The notes under the pieces are model-generated. The model did no database searches. It had not been told where the DNA came from and saw only the letters and a list, made by a program, of their open reading frames with translations. The position numbers and the translations under genes were made by a program. This document shows, piece after piece, positions 22,801-35,019 of a DNA stretch of 64,000 nt (the stretch's first letter is position 1; every line of letters begins with the position of its first letter). The stretch is from NCBI RefSeq assembly GCF_003265705.1, contig NW_020312968.1, positions 8,202,845 to 8,266,844 on the forward strand, in the 5' to 3' direction. The DNA is from Callorhinus ursinus (Eukaryota; Chordata; Mammalia; Carnivora; Otariidae).

Positions 22801-23489
22801 CTCCCAAGTTCTTGTTAGCTGTTGTGTTTTTTTTTCAGCTGTAAAGTGAGAATTCTAATGTTAAAATTGTGTTAAACTTCCAGACATTTAATGAGACCAT
22901 ATGACTTAATGAGTTTGCAGCAGTGGGGAGTAGTTGGAGCCCCAGATATAATGTAGGAAAGACTACCGAGATGCTGAAATCCAAAAACTGCAGGAGTTCA
23001 GCGATTCACCATTTGACTCCTGTAATTTTATCGGTGACCGGTAAATATATTCTGTGCCTGCATAATTTCTTTTCAGAAGTTTTGTATCAATATCAGCATA
23101 ATAAATGCAAGAATTAAAGTCTCAGGAAAAAAATAGCTTGATAATCATTCAGTCTCTGTAACGCAGGTAGAACTACCAAATAGCATGGACTGTTTCCTGG
23201 GTGTTGAATTCACGAATTTGCTGTTACAACTTAATACATTTATTTTTTACGTCCAAGCTAGTGGTGTCACTCTGGATTCCAAAATGAATAATCTTGTCTG
23301 TACTAAAATAATGTTTAGTGTTCTTAAAATGCCATTTAGCTTGATTAGCCAAGAAAAACCTGCATGCTATTTGGGCAATCTCTAAGCAGCATTAAAATTG
23401 AGGATTTTGTCATAAGGGAAAAATAGAAGTATTACCAAATAGATGTCTCTGTCATCTCTAAAAATGAATTGATGGCAAATTATTTTTAA
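22801..23489. other. Unique sequence, no gene seen
   Basis: AT-rich. Two short plus-strand frames (64 and 66 codons) are not gene-like. Confidence 0.5.
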
Positions 23490-23680
23490 ATAATTTTAAT
23501 AACTCTAAAAGAAGTATATGTTCGTTGAATAAACTTTGGAAACTATAAGCAAAAATAAGAAATCCATCTCTTGGGCCTAAAATAGCCAGCATGAACACTC
23601 ATTAACATTTAATTTCTGTGTCCTAAGAGATTTTACACTCTATTTATAGATATGCAAGTCAGTGTAAAGGGAAAGGGAAC
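23490..23680 (-). mobile_element. Possible old LINE-1 (L1M) 3' fragment
   Basis: Resembles the reverse 3' region of old L1M elements (TGGAAACTATAAGCAAAAATAAG, then a diverged segment around CATTAACATTTAATTTCTGTG). Weak. The region 23681-24401 to its right is unique. Confidence 0.35.
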
Positions 23681-24401
23681 CAGACATTCTTGTCTTTAAA
23701 GAAAGCTTCAAAAAATGTCATTTCAGGTATGGAGACCCCTAGAGTAGATCCTTGTAGCTAAGAGATCAGTGTATATCCTGGTACATGACTCAAATGATAA
23801 GAATGACTCACTAAAGCAAGCCATAGCCCTAATTCTACTCTGATTTTCCTTCTAAAGATACTTTTCTGAATTCAGTTGTCTATTATTTATGATCAATACC
23901 TATAATATTGACATTTCAACTCATAGCTCTGTAAGGGTCTGAAGTGACTTAATGTGGTTTCTTGAAGGTCTCTTAAAATGCATCCTTATCTACCTTGGTT
24001 CATAAAGACTTTATAATGCCTGAAGGACTGTTCTCAGGATTACATGTATTGAAAAATCTATTGATTTTCTTCTTTTTATCCTTAAGCTTAAATTGTCTAA
24101 ACTTTATTATGATATTTTTCTTCCTTTATCATATCTTCATATAGTAGTAGAATTTTGAATGGGTAAATCTTGAACTTTTTATTGATATAATTTATACATA
24201 TTAATTTGGTATGATTTTATACTTTGGTCATCTTTCAATATGTAGTTTTTATTCAATATTGAATTTTCTATATCTTTGGCATTAGAAATTTGTGAATATA
24301 TAGAACACATTAAACAATCTTTTTTATTAATATTAAGCTGATTTCTGTAAGTTTTTTATTTTTTTACTTTCTCTTTATGAGAATGTTTTTGTCTTGCTAT
24401 A

Positions 24402-24870
24402 GTTCAGGAGTTCTTTACCTGGAATCCATAGACTCCCAAAGCATTCAAGGATTAAATTCATAAGGTTTTTGAACTTGGATAGGAAAAAATATACACATCT
24501 TCGTATTCACTAGCCCCTAACCGAAATGTATCAGTTTCTCCAATTATAAATGTAGACAACAAACCACAGTAGTGTCAGCAATATCTATGACTTTGTCACC
24601 AATGAAATTCAGATATTTTCTTCTCACTTTACAGGTGTTAGAGATATCTTAACATAATACATTCATCACTAGTTTGAAATTACCATAGATAATAGACACT
24701 GATATTGATATTTAATATATTAATAAAAGCTTGAATATTTTATTCTATTAGCAATTTATTGTTTTAATATTTTAACAACAAAATTTGATATTTTAGTATT
24801 TAAATATACTAAGTTTCCTTTGTAAATGTAGTTTATTTTGTGCATAAAAAACTATTTTGCAAATAAAACT
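24402..24870. mobile_element. hAT-like non-autonomous DNA transposon remnant
   Basis: Begins CAGGAGTTCTTTACCTGG, then ATCCATAGACTCCCAAAG. It continues through TTTTTGAACTTGGATAGG, AACAAACCACAGTAGTGTCAG, GACTTTGTCACCAATG and GTTTGAAATTACCATAGATAAT in the order of a common old mammalian DNA element. The right terminal repeat is lost. I do not trust my memory for the family name. Confidence 0.65.
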
Positions 24871-25059
24871 CGAATCTACCTATTTATTTTAGTCCCCCAG
24901 AGATTAGGATAATATACCAACACATAACAATAATGATATCATAGCTTACAACATTAAGAACTTTGTAAGGCTAGATGACCTTTAAAATCTGATTAGTTAG
25001 ATATTTTTATTTAAGATGTATATTTTTAAAACACATATTTAAAACACTACTAATTTCAA
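24871..25059. other. AT-rich unique sequence
   Basis: No gene and no clear repeat. Confidence 0.5.
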
Positions 25060-25290
25060 CCTATTTTTATTTGATTTATGGATGGATATTGGCCATATTT
25101 CCCACTCAGAAATAACTACTGTTATTTGATGGATGCTCTTCCCGCATTTTCTTAGGCACATGCTTTATTTTTTTTAGTGGGATGATGATATGCATAGAGT
25201 TTTATAATCTTTTTTAACTAACAATATACCAGAAAGATCATGCCTTACTATTAATTTTTTTACACATTATCTTAGTGACTAATACAAAGG
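25060..25290 (-). mobile_element. Possible old LINE-1 3' fragment
   Basis: CCACTCAGAAATAACTACTG, TTTTATAATCTTTTTTAAC and TAACAATATACCAGAAAGATC match, with heavy divergence, the reverse 3' region of old L1M elements. Confidence 0.45.
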
Positions 25291-27204
25291 AATTGTGTAG
25301 ATGTGCCATATAGAGCCAATCTTTCTTGATACTTAGGCTTCAAAAATATCTTTTGATTAATTTTCACACTTTAAAAAAAGATGACTATAGAACTTGGATA
25401 GGAAATTGGGTAGAAAGAACTGGATAGAAGACTAATTTCAAAGCAAAAGAGAATGATTAAAAGATAGATGGAGAAAAGTAAATAAGGACACGCTTAAGTG
25501 ACCCTTTTAAAAGAGGAAAGTTCCATCATTAGAGATGATGCTAATCTTATCCAGGGAATGAGTTGCCACAATAATAAGGACCGTTTCAAAAAGACCTGGT
25601 AAGACATGGTAGATGTGCTTTCATGGGGAAAGGTAATACATTTGCAGAAAACCATTCCAGGAAGAGGATTATTGCATCTTGAAGAGACTGTTGACTGTTT
25701 CCCAAAGCGTAGTGTTCCGTAGGCAGTGATGCTTTCCCACTCATCCACGTCTCTGCAGAGCTGATAAACTTTAGGAAAAGTTCCAGAAAGAAAAATTGAA
25801 AATCTGGTTCAGATTATGTGTCTAATCATTCTATGCTCTTATCCAATGTATGTTTCTGGTGCCTGGCCTTATACAAAAAGAAAGGAGAGTATGGAGGAGG
25901 TTCAGTAGGTGTGACCTAAAATGATCAGGGGAAGGATGTATGCTTGACTTGAGAAGGTGAGGACTGAACACACACCAGGCCGACACATTCCGGGGAGTAT
26001 AAAGTAGATGGAGGTGGCTCTTTGAGCCAAATTCCAGAACACAGAACTCTTAAAGGGGGTTTGATTTAAGAAATCAAATTGAAAAAGTGATAGAACCACA
26101 TGCACAGCAAGCACTAAACATATGGAACCGGTCATCTCCAAAGATGACATTTGTTAATATTAACAAAAAAAGGAGGCTCCAAACAGTTAAGTGTGTGAAT
26201 GGTAGGTTTCTAAGGGGATTTCATTAAGGGAAAGTAGAAACGATAAACTCACATGCCTAAATTTCTGACGTTACTGACAGAGAGGACAACCATGGCCTAT
26301 GACAAAATCTCGTTTAGCGACGTTAACAGGAGCCACACAACGGACTGTATTCTGATGTTCCCTCTGTGTGGTTCTTTGGTGTTTCCATGGCTACGTGTTA
26401 TGTGTGATATGCCAAAGTGATGGTTGCCAAGTCCGTGCTTGTACTTATTAAAGAAGAGATGTGCCTGTAACACCAACATAGTATTTTCCCTAGGAGTGCT
26501 CATATTATGGTTCATTAGAAGATAATGAGTCTCTTATAGCTCATGCCCATAAATTAAAGAAATATATGTATTTCTTTTTTCCATAAATCACGTATTCTTG
26601 CCAGTAAAGCTCATGCTCTCACAGAGTGGAATTCTCTCGGCTGTCATCCGTCTCGATCATTACCGTCCGTCAATCTTCATCAGTCAAGGGGGTTGCAAAA
26701 TAAGGAAAAAGTTGGTCAGCAGGGCTAGGAGATGATGATTAGAGCTTCTCTTTGGGGAATGAGTGTTGCATTTATGCTGTGGCAAAGAATAAACAGATTG
26801 CTTGGTGCCGAGAGGGTGAAGAAACTGCAGAATTACCTCTGATTTGCACTGGACTAAAAGCAAAGATATGTTGGGAACGAGAGCCAGGAGAAGGGGGACT
26901 GGTTCTAGTGAGATGCATTGATGAACCAGTTTTTCTCTCCAAGTAGTATTGCATGTACCTGGATGGGTAAGCAGCCGGGCTACACAATATTGTGCTGCAC
27001 TGGCCTGCTTTCAAATAAATGGCTTTAGAAGTCAGAGATGGATAGGCAGCAATTCCCCCTTAGACACTGTGGGATGAGCTCAGAGAGTGGAAGCTTCAAA
27101 ACCCAGTAAATGATAAGAAAAAAAATAGAAAAATGATAGCTTCTGTTATCATATATGATAAATGCCCTCTCTGGTCAGGCAATGACACAACTAGCTAAGA
27201 CTGA
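25291..27204. other. Unique sequence, no gene seen
   Basis: About 1.9 kb of repeat-poor DNA. Frames of 64-84 codons on both strands (for example 25494-25748 and 25902-26150 minus) are unrelated to any family I know. Confidence 0.5.
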
Positions 27205-27425
27205 CTGAATCCCAGGCAATTTTCTACCATTTTTATATACATTACCCTCTCTAGTCTTCATGATAACCTTCTGGGACCCATGTATTAAGAGTAAACTGAG
27301 GCATGCAGATGTTTCAGGAACTTTCCCAGAGTCAGGACTGCTCATAATTGACAGAGTCGATGTCAGGCCTCAGGAAATCCATTTTAGAGCTCACACTCGA
27401 CAACTACACTCTGCTGTATATTTTG
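27205..27425 (-). repeat. MIR, reverse
   Basis: TTTATATACATTACCCTCTC, TAAGAGTAAACTGAGGCATG and TTCCCAGAGTCAGGACTGC are in reverse MIR order. The 66-codon plus frame here is a by-product of the repeat. Confidence 0.65.
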
Positions 27426-27534
27426 GCTGGTGCTGTATTCTGTTCAGGAAGGCACCATGATATACCTTCCCTGGATTTTCATCCCTGGTTAGGAAAAGCT
27501 TGCTTCCTCCTTGTTTAAATCTCAGGTTCAGTCT

Positions 27535-27752
27535 CTTTTTCCCCCTAAGATTTTATTTATTTATTTATTTGAAAGAGCGTGCACGTGCACATGCACTGTG
27601 GGGTGGGGGGGGTGAGAAGCAGAGGGAGAGGGACAAGCAGACTCTGCGCTGAGCACAGAGCCAGACGGCGGGCTGCATCTCACAACCCCGAGATCATGAC
27701 CTGAGCCAAAATCAAGAGATGGACTCAACTGAGTGAGCCACCCAGGCGCCCT
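27535..27752 (-). mobile_element. Can-SINE (older type), reverse
   Basis: Tail AAGATTTTATTTATTTATTT on the left, a GC-rich and G-run insert near 27600, and the head ending GAGCCACCCAGGCGCCC. A perfect 13-bp duplication TCAGGTTCAGTCT lies at 27522-27534 and 27753-27765. Despite the intact duplication, the body has diverged. Confidence 0.97.
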
Positions 27753-28000
27753 TCAGGTTCAGTCTTAGCTGGTACTTCTACTTCTCTGATGTTATTATAG
27801 TCAATTTGTTCTTTCATTTCCAGAACCTGATAATGGCTCAGTTCTTCATATTTTGCCTCTCTGTCCTAATGTGTGCGTGAGGTATCTGTATCTATCTTTC
27901 TATGTACATATACATAGATGTATAGACATATTTTTTCCTGTGAGATTATTGAGGAGATATTTTTGTGTTGATACGATTAAAACTTTTAGAATTCTATTTT

Positions 28001-28112
28001 GGGGCACCTGGCTGGCTCAGTTGGTAGAACATGTGACTCTTGATCTCAGGGTTGGGAGTTCAAGCCTCAGGTGGGACATGGAGCCTACTTAAAATTTAAA
28101 AAAAAAAAAAAT
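28001..28112 (+). mobile_element. Can-SINE with internal deletion (older type)
   Basis: Head GGGGCACCTGGCTGGCTCAG and GACTCTTGATCTCAGGGTTG are present, then it jumps to GGAGCCTACTTAAAA and an A-run. The middle and the CT-rich body are missing, so it is about 110 bp instead of about 200. A possible duplication TTAAAACTTTT (27977-27987 and 28113-28123) is offset from the left edge by 13 bp, so it is uncertain. Confidence 0.85.
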
Positions 28113-29735
28113 TTAAAACTTTTTTATTTTGAGGTAAATATAATCTTACATACACTTGGGAGAAAAAGGGAGAGGCCCTGTGCATCCTTTAAACAGTTTC
28201 CCCCAGTAGTAACATCTTGTAAGACCATAATGTGATAGCATAAGCAGGAAATTGACATTGGGCAATTCACTAATCTCATTCAGATCACCCAAAGTTTATT
28301 TGTGCTCGTGCGTGTGTGTGTGTGTGTTTCATCTTATAGAATTTTATTACATGTGTATGTTCATGTGTCTACACTACAGTCAAGACACAGAAGAGTTCCA
28401 TCACAAGGATTCTTTGTGATCTCCCTCCCACACCTCCGCTTCCGTGCCCCTAGCAGTAACTAATCCATTCCCCATCTCTAAATTGTTGCCTTTCTGAATG
28501 TTTCATATAAATGAAATCAGTATGTAACTTTGGGGGACTGCTTTTTTCTTAACTTAGCATCATCCCCTGGAGACTCTTCCAAATTGCTGCATGTATCAAA
28601 AATGTGTTTCTTTTTATTGTTGGATCATCGTCCACAGTTTAACAATTCACTCAAAGACACTTGGGTCACGTCCACTTTGGGCTGTTGTGAGTAAAGTTGC
28701 TATGAACATTCTTGCACAGATTTTGTGTGAACATAAGTTGAACATAAGTTTTCATTTTTCTAGGATAACTGCTTAAGAGTGCAATTGTTGGGTTATATGG
28801 TAGTCAATCTTTACTTTTGTAATAAACTCCCACACTGGTTCCTAGAGTGACTACGATTTTATGTTCCCACCAGCAATATATGAGTGATTGAGGTTTCTCT
28901 ACATCCTCACCAGCATTTGGTGCTGCCACTATTTTGTATTTTAGCCTTTCCAACAGGCGTATAGTAATAGCTTATTGGGGTTTTCATTTGTGTTTTTCTG
29001 AAGTCTGATGATGTTGAACATCTTTTCACGTGCTTATTTGCCATCTGTATTTTTCTTCTGTGCGATGTCTGTCCGTGTCTTTTGCTGATCTTCTAATTGG
29101 ATTGTTTAGTTGTTTTTTTCCTTTTTTACCATTGAGTTTTGAGAGTTCTTTGCATATTCCAGTTAATTATCTTTTGCTGGATATGAGGTTTACAAATATT
29201 TTCTCCAATTTTGTATCTTGTCTTTTTGACTTGTTAACGGGTTCTTGTGCAGAACAATTTTTTTTTTTTAATTTTGATAAGGTCCTCAAATGATTTTTTT
29301 TTTCTTTTAGGGACCATGCTTTTGGTGTCAAGACTAAGAATCCCATCCTTATATTTCAAAGATTTTTCTCTGTTTTCTTTTCTAAAACTTTGATGTTTTA
29401 TAGTTTATAGTTAGGCCGGTGATCTATTCTGAGTCATTTTTGTATGAAGTGTAAGGTTTAGGTCAAAGCTAAACTATTTATTTACTCATTTTGTCTGTGG
29501 ATTCCAATTGTTCCAGTATTATCTCTTGAGAAAACTATTCTTCCTGATGAATTGCTTTTGCACCCTTTCCAAAAGGCAGTTGGATGTATTTGTGTGGACT
29601 GTTTTCTCTATTCAGTTTCATTGATCTATGTGCACAGTTCTCTACAAATACAACACTGTCTTGGTTAATGTAGCTATCCAGTAAGACTTGATTTTGGGTA
29701 GAGTGATTCCTTCCACTTTATTCTTTTGCAAGTTT
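28113..29735 (-). mobile_element. Old LINE-1 3' half, reverse
   Basis: Read on the minus strand this is an L1 3' region into ORF2. Antisense landmarks are TTCATATAAATGAAATCAG (28502), ACACTTGGGTCACGTCC (28659), CCCACCAGCAATATATGAG (28866), TTTTTCTGAAGTCTGATGATG (28992) and TTGATCTATGTGCACAG (29620). All reading frames are broken. A (GT)9 tract lies at 28311-28327. Confidence 0.85.
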
Positions 29736-29739
29736 GCTT

Positions 29740-30430
29740 TGACAGTTTTATATTTATATTGTTACTTTATAATGAAAAGTAACAGTCTCTGCTCTACTCA
29801 CATCCTATGCCAACCTCTAGAAGACAACAACTATAGACTAGTCGCTGTAAGGTTATTTTCGGCTGTTGACTCTTTATCTCTAAATAATATGCTTAGGTTG
29901 CTACCTCTTGATTTATCAATTTTTGATATTATGCATTTTTTTCTGCCATGACATACAAGATCTTGGCTCACTGAAATCAGTCCCCCTTCCCTCTTTCTCG
30001 TTCCTTCTCCTATAATTAAACAACTGTTTTTAGTTTGTTCACTAGCCACCTGTACATCTTCAAAAGACGTACTTGAACCTTCATCTCTTGACTGCCCACT
30101 TTGTAAGATGACATTATCGTTCCCCCAACACTTTGACCTCAAATTCTTTGTCCTAAACATCGTCAGACTTTTCAACTTTTGCATTCTCTTTTATAATGAT
30201 GATTGTCTTATTTGTCTGCACTTGGATTTGAAGAGTTGAACATCATTCAACATTTTCAGCGTTTTAAAACTGTGACTATTCAGTTGTAAATTTCTATACC
30301 ATGCCAGTAACAACGCATGGGCCATTCCAATACACATGTTCCTAATACCAAGGTGAAATAGACCATCCCCACCAATTGCTCAAAATTATGTCACATTTCA
30401 TATTACTTCATACTTGAATGCATATTGTCA
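29740..30430 (-). other. Unassigned spacer with a 117-codon open frame
   Basis: About 690 bp between two L1s that I cannot assign to L1 or any other repeat. The minus strand carries an ATG-to-stop frame of 117 codons (30184-29831) rich in S, K and E (for example QSRDEGSSTSFEDVQ). No domain, signal peptide or membrane segment is visible. By length alone it could be chance. It could also be a fragment of an old retrocopy or of an unrecognised element. Confidence 0.3.
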
Positions 30431-32797
30431 GTCATTTGGAACAAATTTTTTATTGAAGCACATGCGTATATTAAAAGCGCAGATTATAACTGTATAACCC
30501 AATAAAATTTCACAATAAATAGAACATTACCAGCACCCCCCAAAACCTTGTTATGTACCACCCCAGTCACTAGTCCTTCACCAAGGATAATCATTATCCT
30601 GACTTCAAACACTATATACTTGTTTTAGACTGATTATGAATTTCATATAAATTGAGAGGTACTATATTAATTTTTTGGTCTAGCTTCTTTTACTTAACAT
30701 TAAGTTTGTGAGAAATACCCATGTGATTGTATGCAACAGCAGTTCTTTTATTTTTGTTGTTGTCAAGTGTTGTGTTTGTTTGTTTGTTTGTTTTTTAAAT
30801 TAAAATACCACAATGTCTTTATTCCAGCTCTTACTGGGGTTTTTTGGCTACTGTGAATATGTTGCTATAAACAGTCTTTGACCTGTCTTTCTGTTGGGCG
30901 TATGTTAGGAGTACATTTACTGTTTTATAGAATATGAGTATTTTCAAGTTTAATAGATACTGATAAACAGTATTCCTCAGTTTTGCTATTATACAGTCTC
31001 ACCAGCATGTGTGAGAATTCGGCTTGATCATCTCCTCCACCAACATTTGGTCTTGACAGTTATTTTAATTTTACCCAGATTGGCAAGTAGATGTTTTTAT
31101 CTCATTCTGGTTTTAATTTGCATTTTCCTCGTGACTAATGAGGTCGAATACCTTTTCATATGTTTTTTGGCTAGTTCTTTATGTATTCTGAATGTGAACT
31201 CATTGTTGTTACTATGTATTGCCAATTAGTTGTCCTGTGACTTTGCTTTTCATTTTCACAAAACTGTCCAGATAAGCACAAACTCTTCATGTTGTCCAAA
31301 CTATCAGTCTTTTCTGTTTGGATTAGTGTTATTTACCCCCTTTTAAAACATATTTGCCTATCTCAAGATTACAGAAGTATTCCCTACTAGTTTCATCTAG
31401 GAGCTTTATTTTACCTTTCATATTTAGATCAACAATGCATGTGAAATAAATTGTGTATGGTGTGAAGTAGGAGTCTTATTTTTTTCCATATGAGTATGCA
31501 ACTAATTTGGTTCCATTTCTTTAAAAGACCATCCCTTCCCCAAAGTTCTGCAGTAAAACCTTAGTCATTAATCAATTGTCCATATATGTGTGGGTCTGTT
31601 TCTACACCTACTATTCTGTTGCATTGTTCTATTTGTCTGTCTTTGCACACTCTGTACTCTAGCTCTGTACTAATTCTTGAAATGTGGTCAAGTCTTCCAG
31701 ATTATGATTATATTGGCTATTCTTGGGTCTTTGAATTTCCAAAAAATTCTATAATCAGAGTACCGTTTCATTTTAATCTGTAGATTAATTTCAAAGATAT
31801 GACGTCTTTACAATATTAATATTCCAGTCCATGGGTCTGGTATAAATCCCCCCCCCCATTATTTAATTCTTTAAAAACCTTTAAACATTTTTGTAGTTTT
31901 CTGGGTACTTGCACTTCTTTTACTTATTTTGTTAAAATTATTACTAGGTATTTGAAGATTTTTGATTAAAACAGGAACTTATAAAACTTTCATTTTGTAT
32001 CAGTGATGTATAGAAATAAATTGATTTTTTTGTATATTGACATTTTAGTCAATGACCTGAATAATTTCATTTATTCTAAAAACTTATTTGTAGATTCTTT
32101 TGTATTTGCTATAATTCTTCTGCATTTTTAATTAAAAGACAGTTTTATTCGTTCCTTTCCATTCTTTTTATTTTATTTTCTTGCTTTATTAAATTGTCCA
32201 GGGTCTTCAATAAAATGTTGAATAGAAGTGGTGGTAACAGGCATCTCGTTCTTTTGCCAGGACTCTCGAGGGAAGCTTCCACTATTTACCATTAAGAATA
32301 TATTTCCTATAGGTTTTTTTTTTTTTTTAGGTACACCTTATCTTATTAAAGATATCCTTATTCCTAGTTCTTTATATGCATTTTTGAGATAAGCATATGA
32401 ATTTTATCACTCACCTTTTTTTAATGTTGCAAAATAATCAAATTTTAAATCTTAAATCGTCCTTACATTCCTAAAATAAATATGACTTGGTTGTAATGTA
32501 GCATCCTTTTTATATATCACTGGGCTTAGATTTACTTAATTTTTATTTAGCATGTTTTAAGCTAAGATTTTGAAAGCCATTAGCTTGTAATTTATCTTTC
32601 TTGTAGGGTTCTTGTCAGTACTAAGTATCAGGTTTGGTTGGTGTCATAATAATTTGGAAGTTATGCTCCCTGTTTCTGTCCTCCAGAAGTATTTGGTTAA
32701 GATTGGCATCATGTTTTCCTTAAATATTTGCAAAAATATTCATCTAGGCCAGTAGTTTCCTTTGTAAGGGGGTTTTAAATTATGGCTTTCATTTCTT

Positions 32798-32993
32798 TTT
32801 TTAAAAAATTTTTTTTTAATATTTTATTTATTTATTCATGAGAGACAGAGGGAGAGAGAGAGAGAGAGAGAAGCAGAGGGAGAAGCAGGCTCCCAAGGAG
32901 CAGGGAGCCCGATGCGGGACTCGATCCCAGAACCCTGGGATCATGACCTGAGCCGAAGGCAGACGCTCAACCATCTGAGCCACCCAGGCGCCC
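32798..32993 (-). mobile_element. Can-SINE (type 'B'), reverse, inside old L1
   Basis: A-rich tail on the left, a GAGAGA tract, and ACTCGATCCCAGAACCCTGGG in the middle. The right end is GAGCCACCCAGGCGCCC. A perfect 17-bp duplication TATGGCTTTCATTTCTT lies at 32781-32797 and 32994-33010. It interrupts the L1, so it is younger than it. Confidence 0.98.
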
Positions 32994-33707
32994 TATGGCT
33001 TTCATTTCTTAAGAAAGATGACGGATTTTCATACTTTACTGTTTTTCTTGTATCATCTTTGGTGTTTTATTTTTCTAGAAACTTGCCCTTTGCATCTGAA
33101 TTTTCAAGTTTATTAGCATAAAAATGATCACAATATACTCTTTTTGTGTTTTCAGTGTTTATTGGTTGTAGAATAATGACCACTTTTACATTTCCAACAT
33201 TGGTTTTGGGCTTGTGCATGCCCTCCCCCACCCCTCGACCTTAATCTATTTTATTAGTACTTTCTGAAAAACCACCTTTGGCTTCTTTATTCTACTTTAT
33301 GTTTGTTTCTTATTTCATTAAGCTCTGTTCTTATCTTTATTATCTTCTTTATTTTACTTGATTTCATTTGTTCTTTTTTCAGCTTCTTGAGATAGAAGTT
33401 TGGATCATAGTTTTCGGGCTTTTTTTCTTTTCTAATATATTCAACCAAGGCTGTAAATTTTCTCTCTAGGCTTTAAATATATCCTTCATATTATATTATG
33501 ATTTCATTATAATTCATCCTAAAATATTTTATAATTTCATTTTGATTTTATATTTGACTCATGAGTTCTTTGGAAGTGTATTGTTCAGCTTTCAAACACT
33601 GAATATTATTCACTTATCTTTTCATTATTGAAATCTATTCTAATTCCGCTTGATTGGAAAAAAAAAATCTGCTTGAGTTCATTTCCCCCTTTTACTTATT
33701 TATTTAT

Positions 33708-33894
33708 TTTAAAGATTTTTATTTAGTTAAGAGAGAGAGAATGAGTAAGCATGAGAAGGGGGAGGGGAGGGTCAGAGGGAGAAGCTGACTCCCCGCTGAG
33801 CAGGGAGCCCGATGCAGGACTCGATCCCGGGACTCCAGGATCATGACCTGAGGCGAAGGCAGTTGCTTAACCAACTGAGCCACCCAGGCGCCCC
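33708..33894 (-). mobile_element. Can-SINE (young type, 'A'), reverse
   Basis: Contains GGGTCAGAGGGAGAAGCTGACT and CTCGATCCCGGGACTCCAGG (type A) and ends GAGCCACCCAGGCGCCCC. Flanks are TTACTTATTTATTTATTTT (from 33692) and TTACGTATTTATTTTT (33895-33910), an imperfect duplication in low-complexity sequence. It sits at the A-rich 3' edge of the next L1. Confidence 0.96.
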
Positions 33895-34281
33895 TTACGT
33901 ATTTATTTTTAATTTTTTCAAAAACTGAGGTATTATTGACACACAATGTTACCTTAGTTTCAGGTATACATCATAGTGATTGGACAAGTGTATACATTAT
34001 GTTGTACTTACCACAAGTGTAGTAGCTATGATCTTTCACCATACAACAGTATTACAATACTATTGAGTATGTTCCCTATGCAGTATCTTTTTTTTCCCCC
34101 TATGCAGTATCTTTGAACGCCATGACTGACTTATTCTGTCACTGCAAACCTGTATCTCCCACTCCGCTTTACCCATTTTGCCTATCCCCATTCTTCTCCC
34201 CCTCCCCACTGGCAACCATCAGTTTGTTCTCTGTATTTATGGGTCTATTTCTTCTTTTTTTTTTTATTCATTTGTTTTTTA

Positions 34282-34486
34282 TTTTTTTTATTATTTTTTA
34301 AAGATTTTGTTTATTTATTTGACAGAGACACAGCGAGAGAGGGAACACAAGCAGGGGGAGCGGGAGAGGGAGAAGCAGGCTTCCCGCGGAGCCGGGAGCC
34401 CGATGCGGGGCTCGATCCCAGGACCCTGGGATCATGACCTGAACCAAAGGCAGATGCTGTATGGACTGAGCCACCCAGGAGCCCGC
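34282..34486 (-). mobile_element. Can-SINE (type 'B'), reverse
   Basis: AAAGATTTTGTTTATTTATT tail and GGGGCTCGATCCCAGGACCC in the middle. The right end, GAGCCACCCAGGAGCCC, is slightly mutated. A perfect 16-bp duplication ATTCATTTGTTTTTTA lies at 34266-34281 and 34487-34502. Confidence 0.98.
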
Positions 34487-34655
34487 ATTCATTTGTTTTT
34501 TAGATTCCACATATAAATGAAATCCTGTGGTATTTGTCTTTCTCTGACTGACTTGTTTCACTTGATGTAATACCTGCTAGATCCATCCATATTGTTGTAG
34601 CTGGCAAGATCTCGTTCTTTTCTACAGCTCGGTAATAACCCATTATATATATATT

Positions 34656-34679
34656 TGTGTGTGTGTGTGTGTGTGTGTA
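34656..34679. repeat. (TG)n microsatellite in L1 3' region
   Basis: About 12 TG units preceded by (AT)5, at the L1 position where the consensus has a short TATATATAC-type stretch. Confidence 0.9.
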
Positions 34680-34924
34680 CACACAGATACCTCATCTTTA
34701 TGTATTCTTCTATTGATGGACACTTGGGTTGCTTTTGTATGTTGGCTATTGTATACATAGGGGTACACATTAGTGAAGTAGTTTTTGTTTTCCTTGATAC
34801 CCAGTAGTGGAATCACTGGATCATATGGTTATTCTATTTGTAATTTTTTGAAGAAACTCTATGCTGTTTTCCATAGTGTCTGCACCAATTTCATTCCTAA
34901 CCATACACAAGAGTTTCTTTTTCT

Positions 34925-35019
34925 TTCTTTCTTTTTTTTTTTAAAGATTTTATTTATTTATTTGAGAGAGAGAGAGAAAGAGAGCATGAGCAGGGAGGAG
35001 AGGGACAAGCAGGGTCCCC
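34925..35019 (-). mobile_element. 5'-truncated Can-SINE, reverse
   Basis: Only the tail and GA-rich half are present (AAAGATTTTATTTATTTATT, GAGAGAGAGAGA, GGGACAAGCAGGGTCCCC). The tRNA-like head is absent. A perfect 18-bp duplication ACAAGAGTTTCTTTTTCT (34907-34924 and 35020-35037) shows it inserted in this form rather than losing the head later. Confidence 0.96.
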
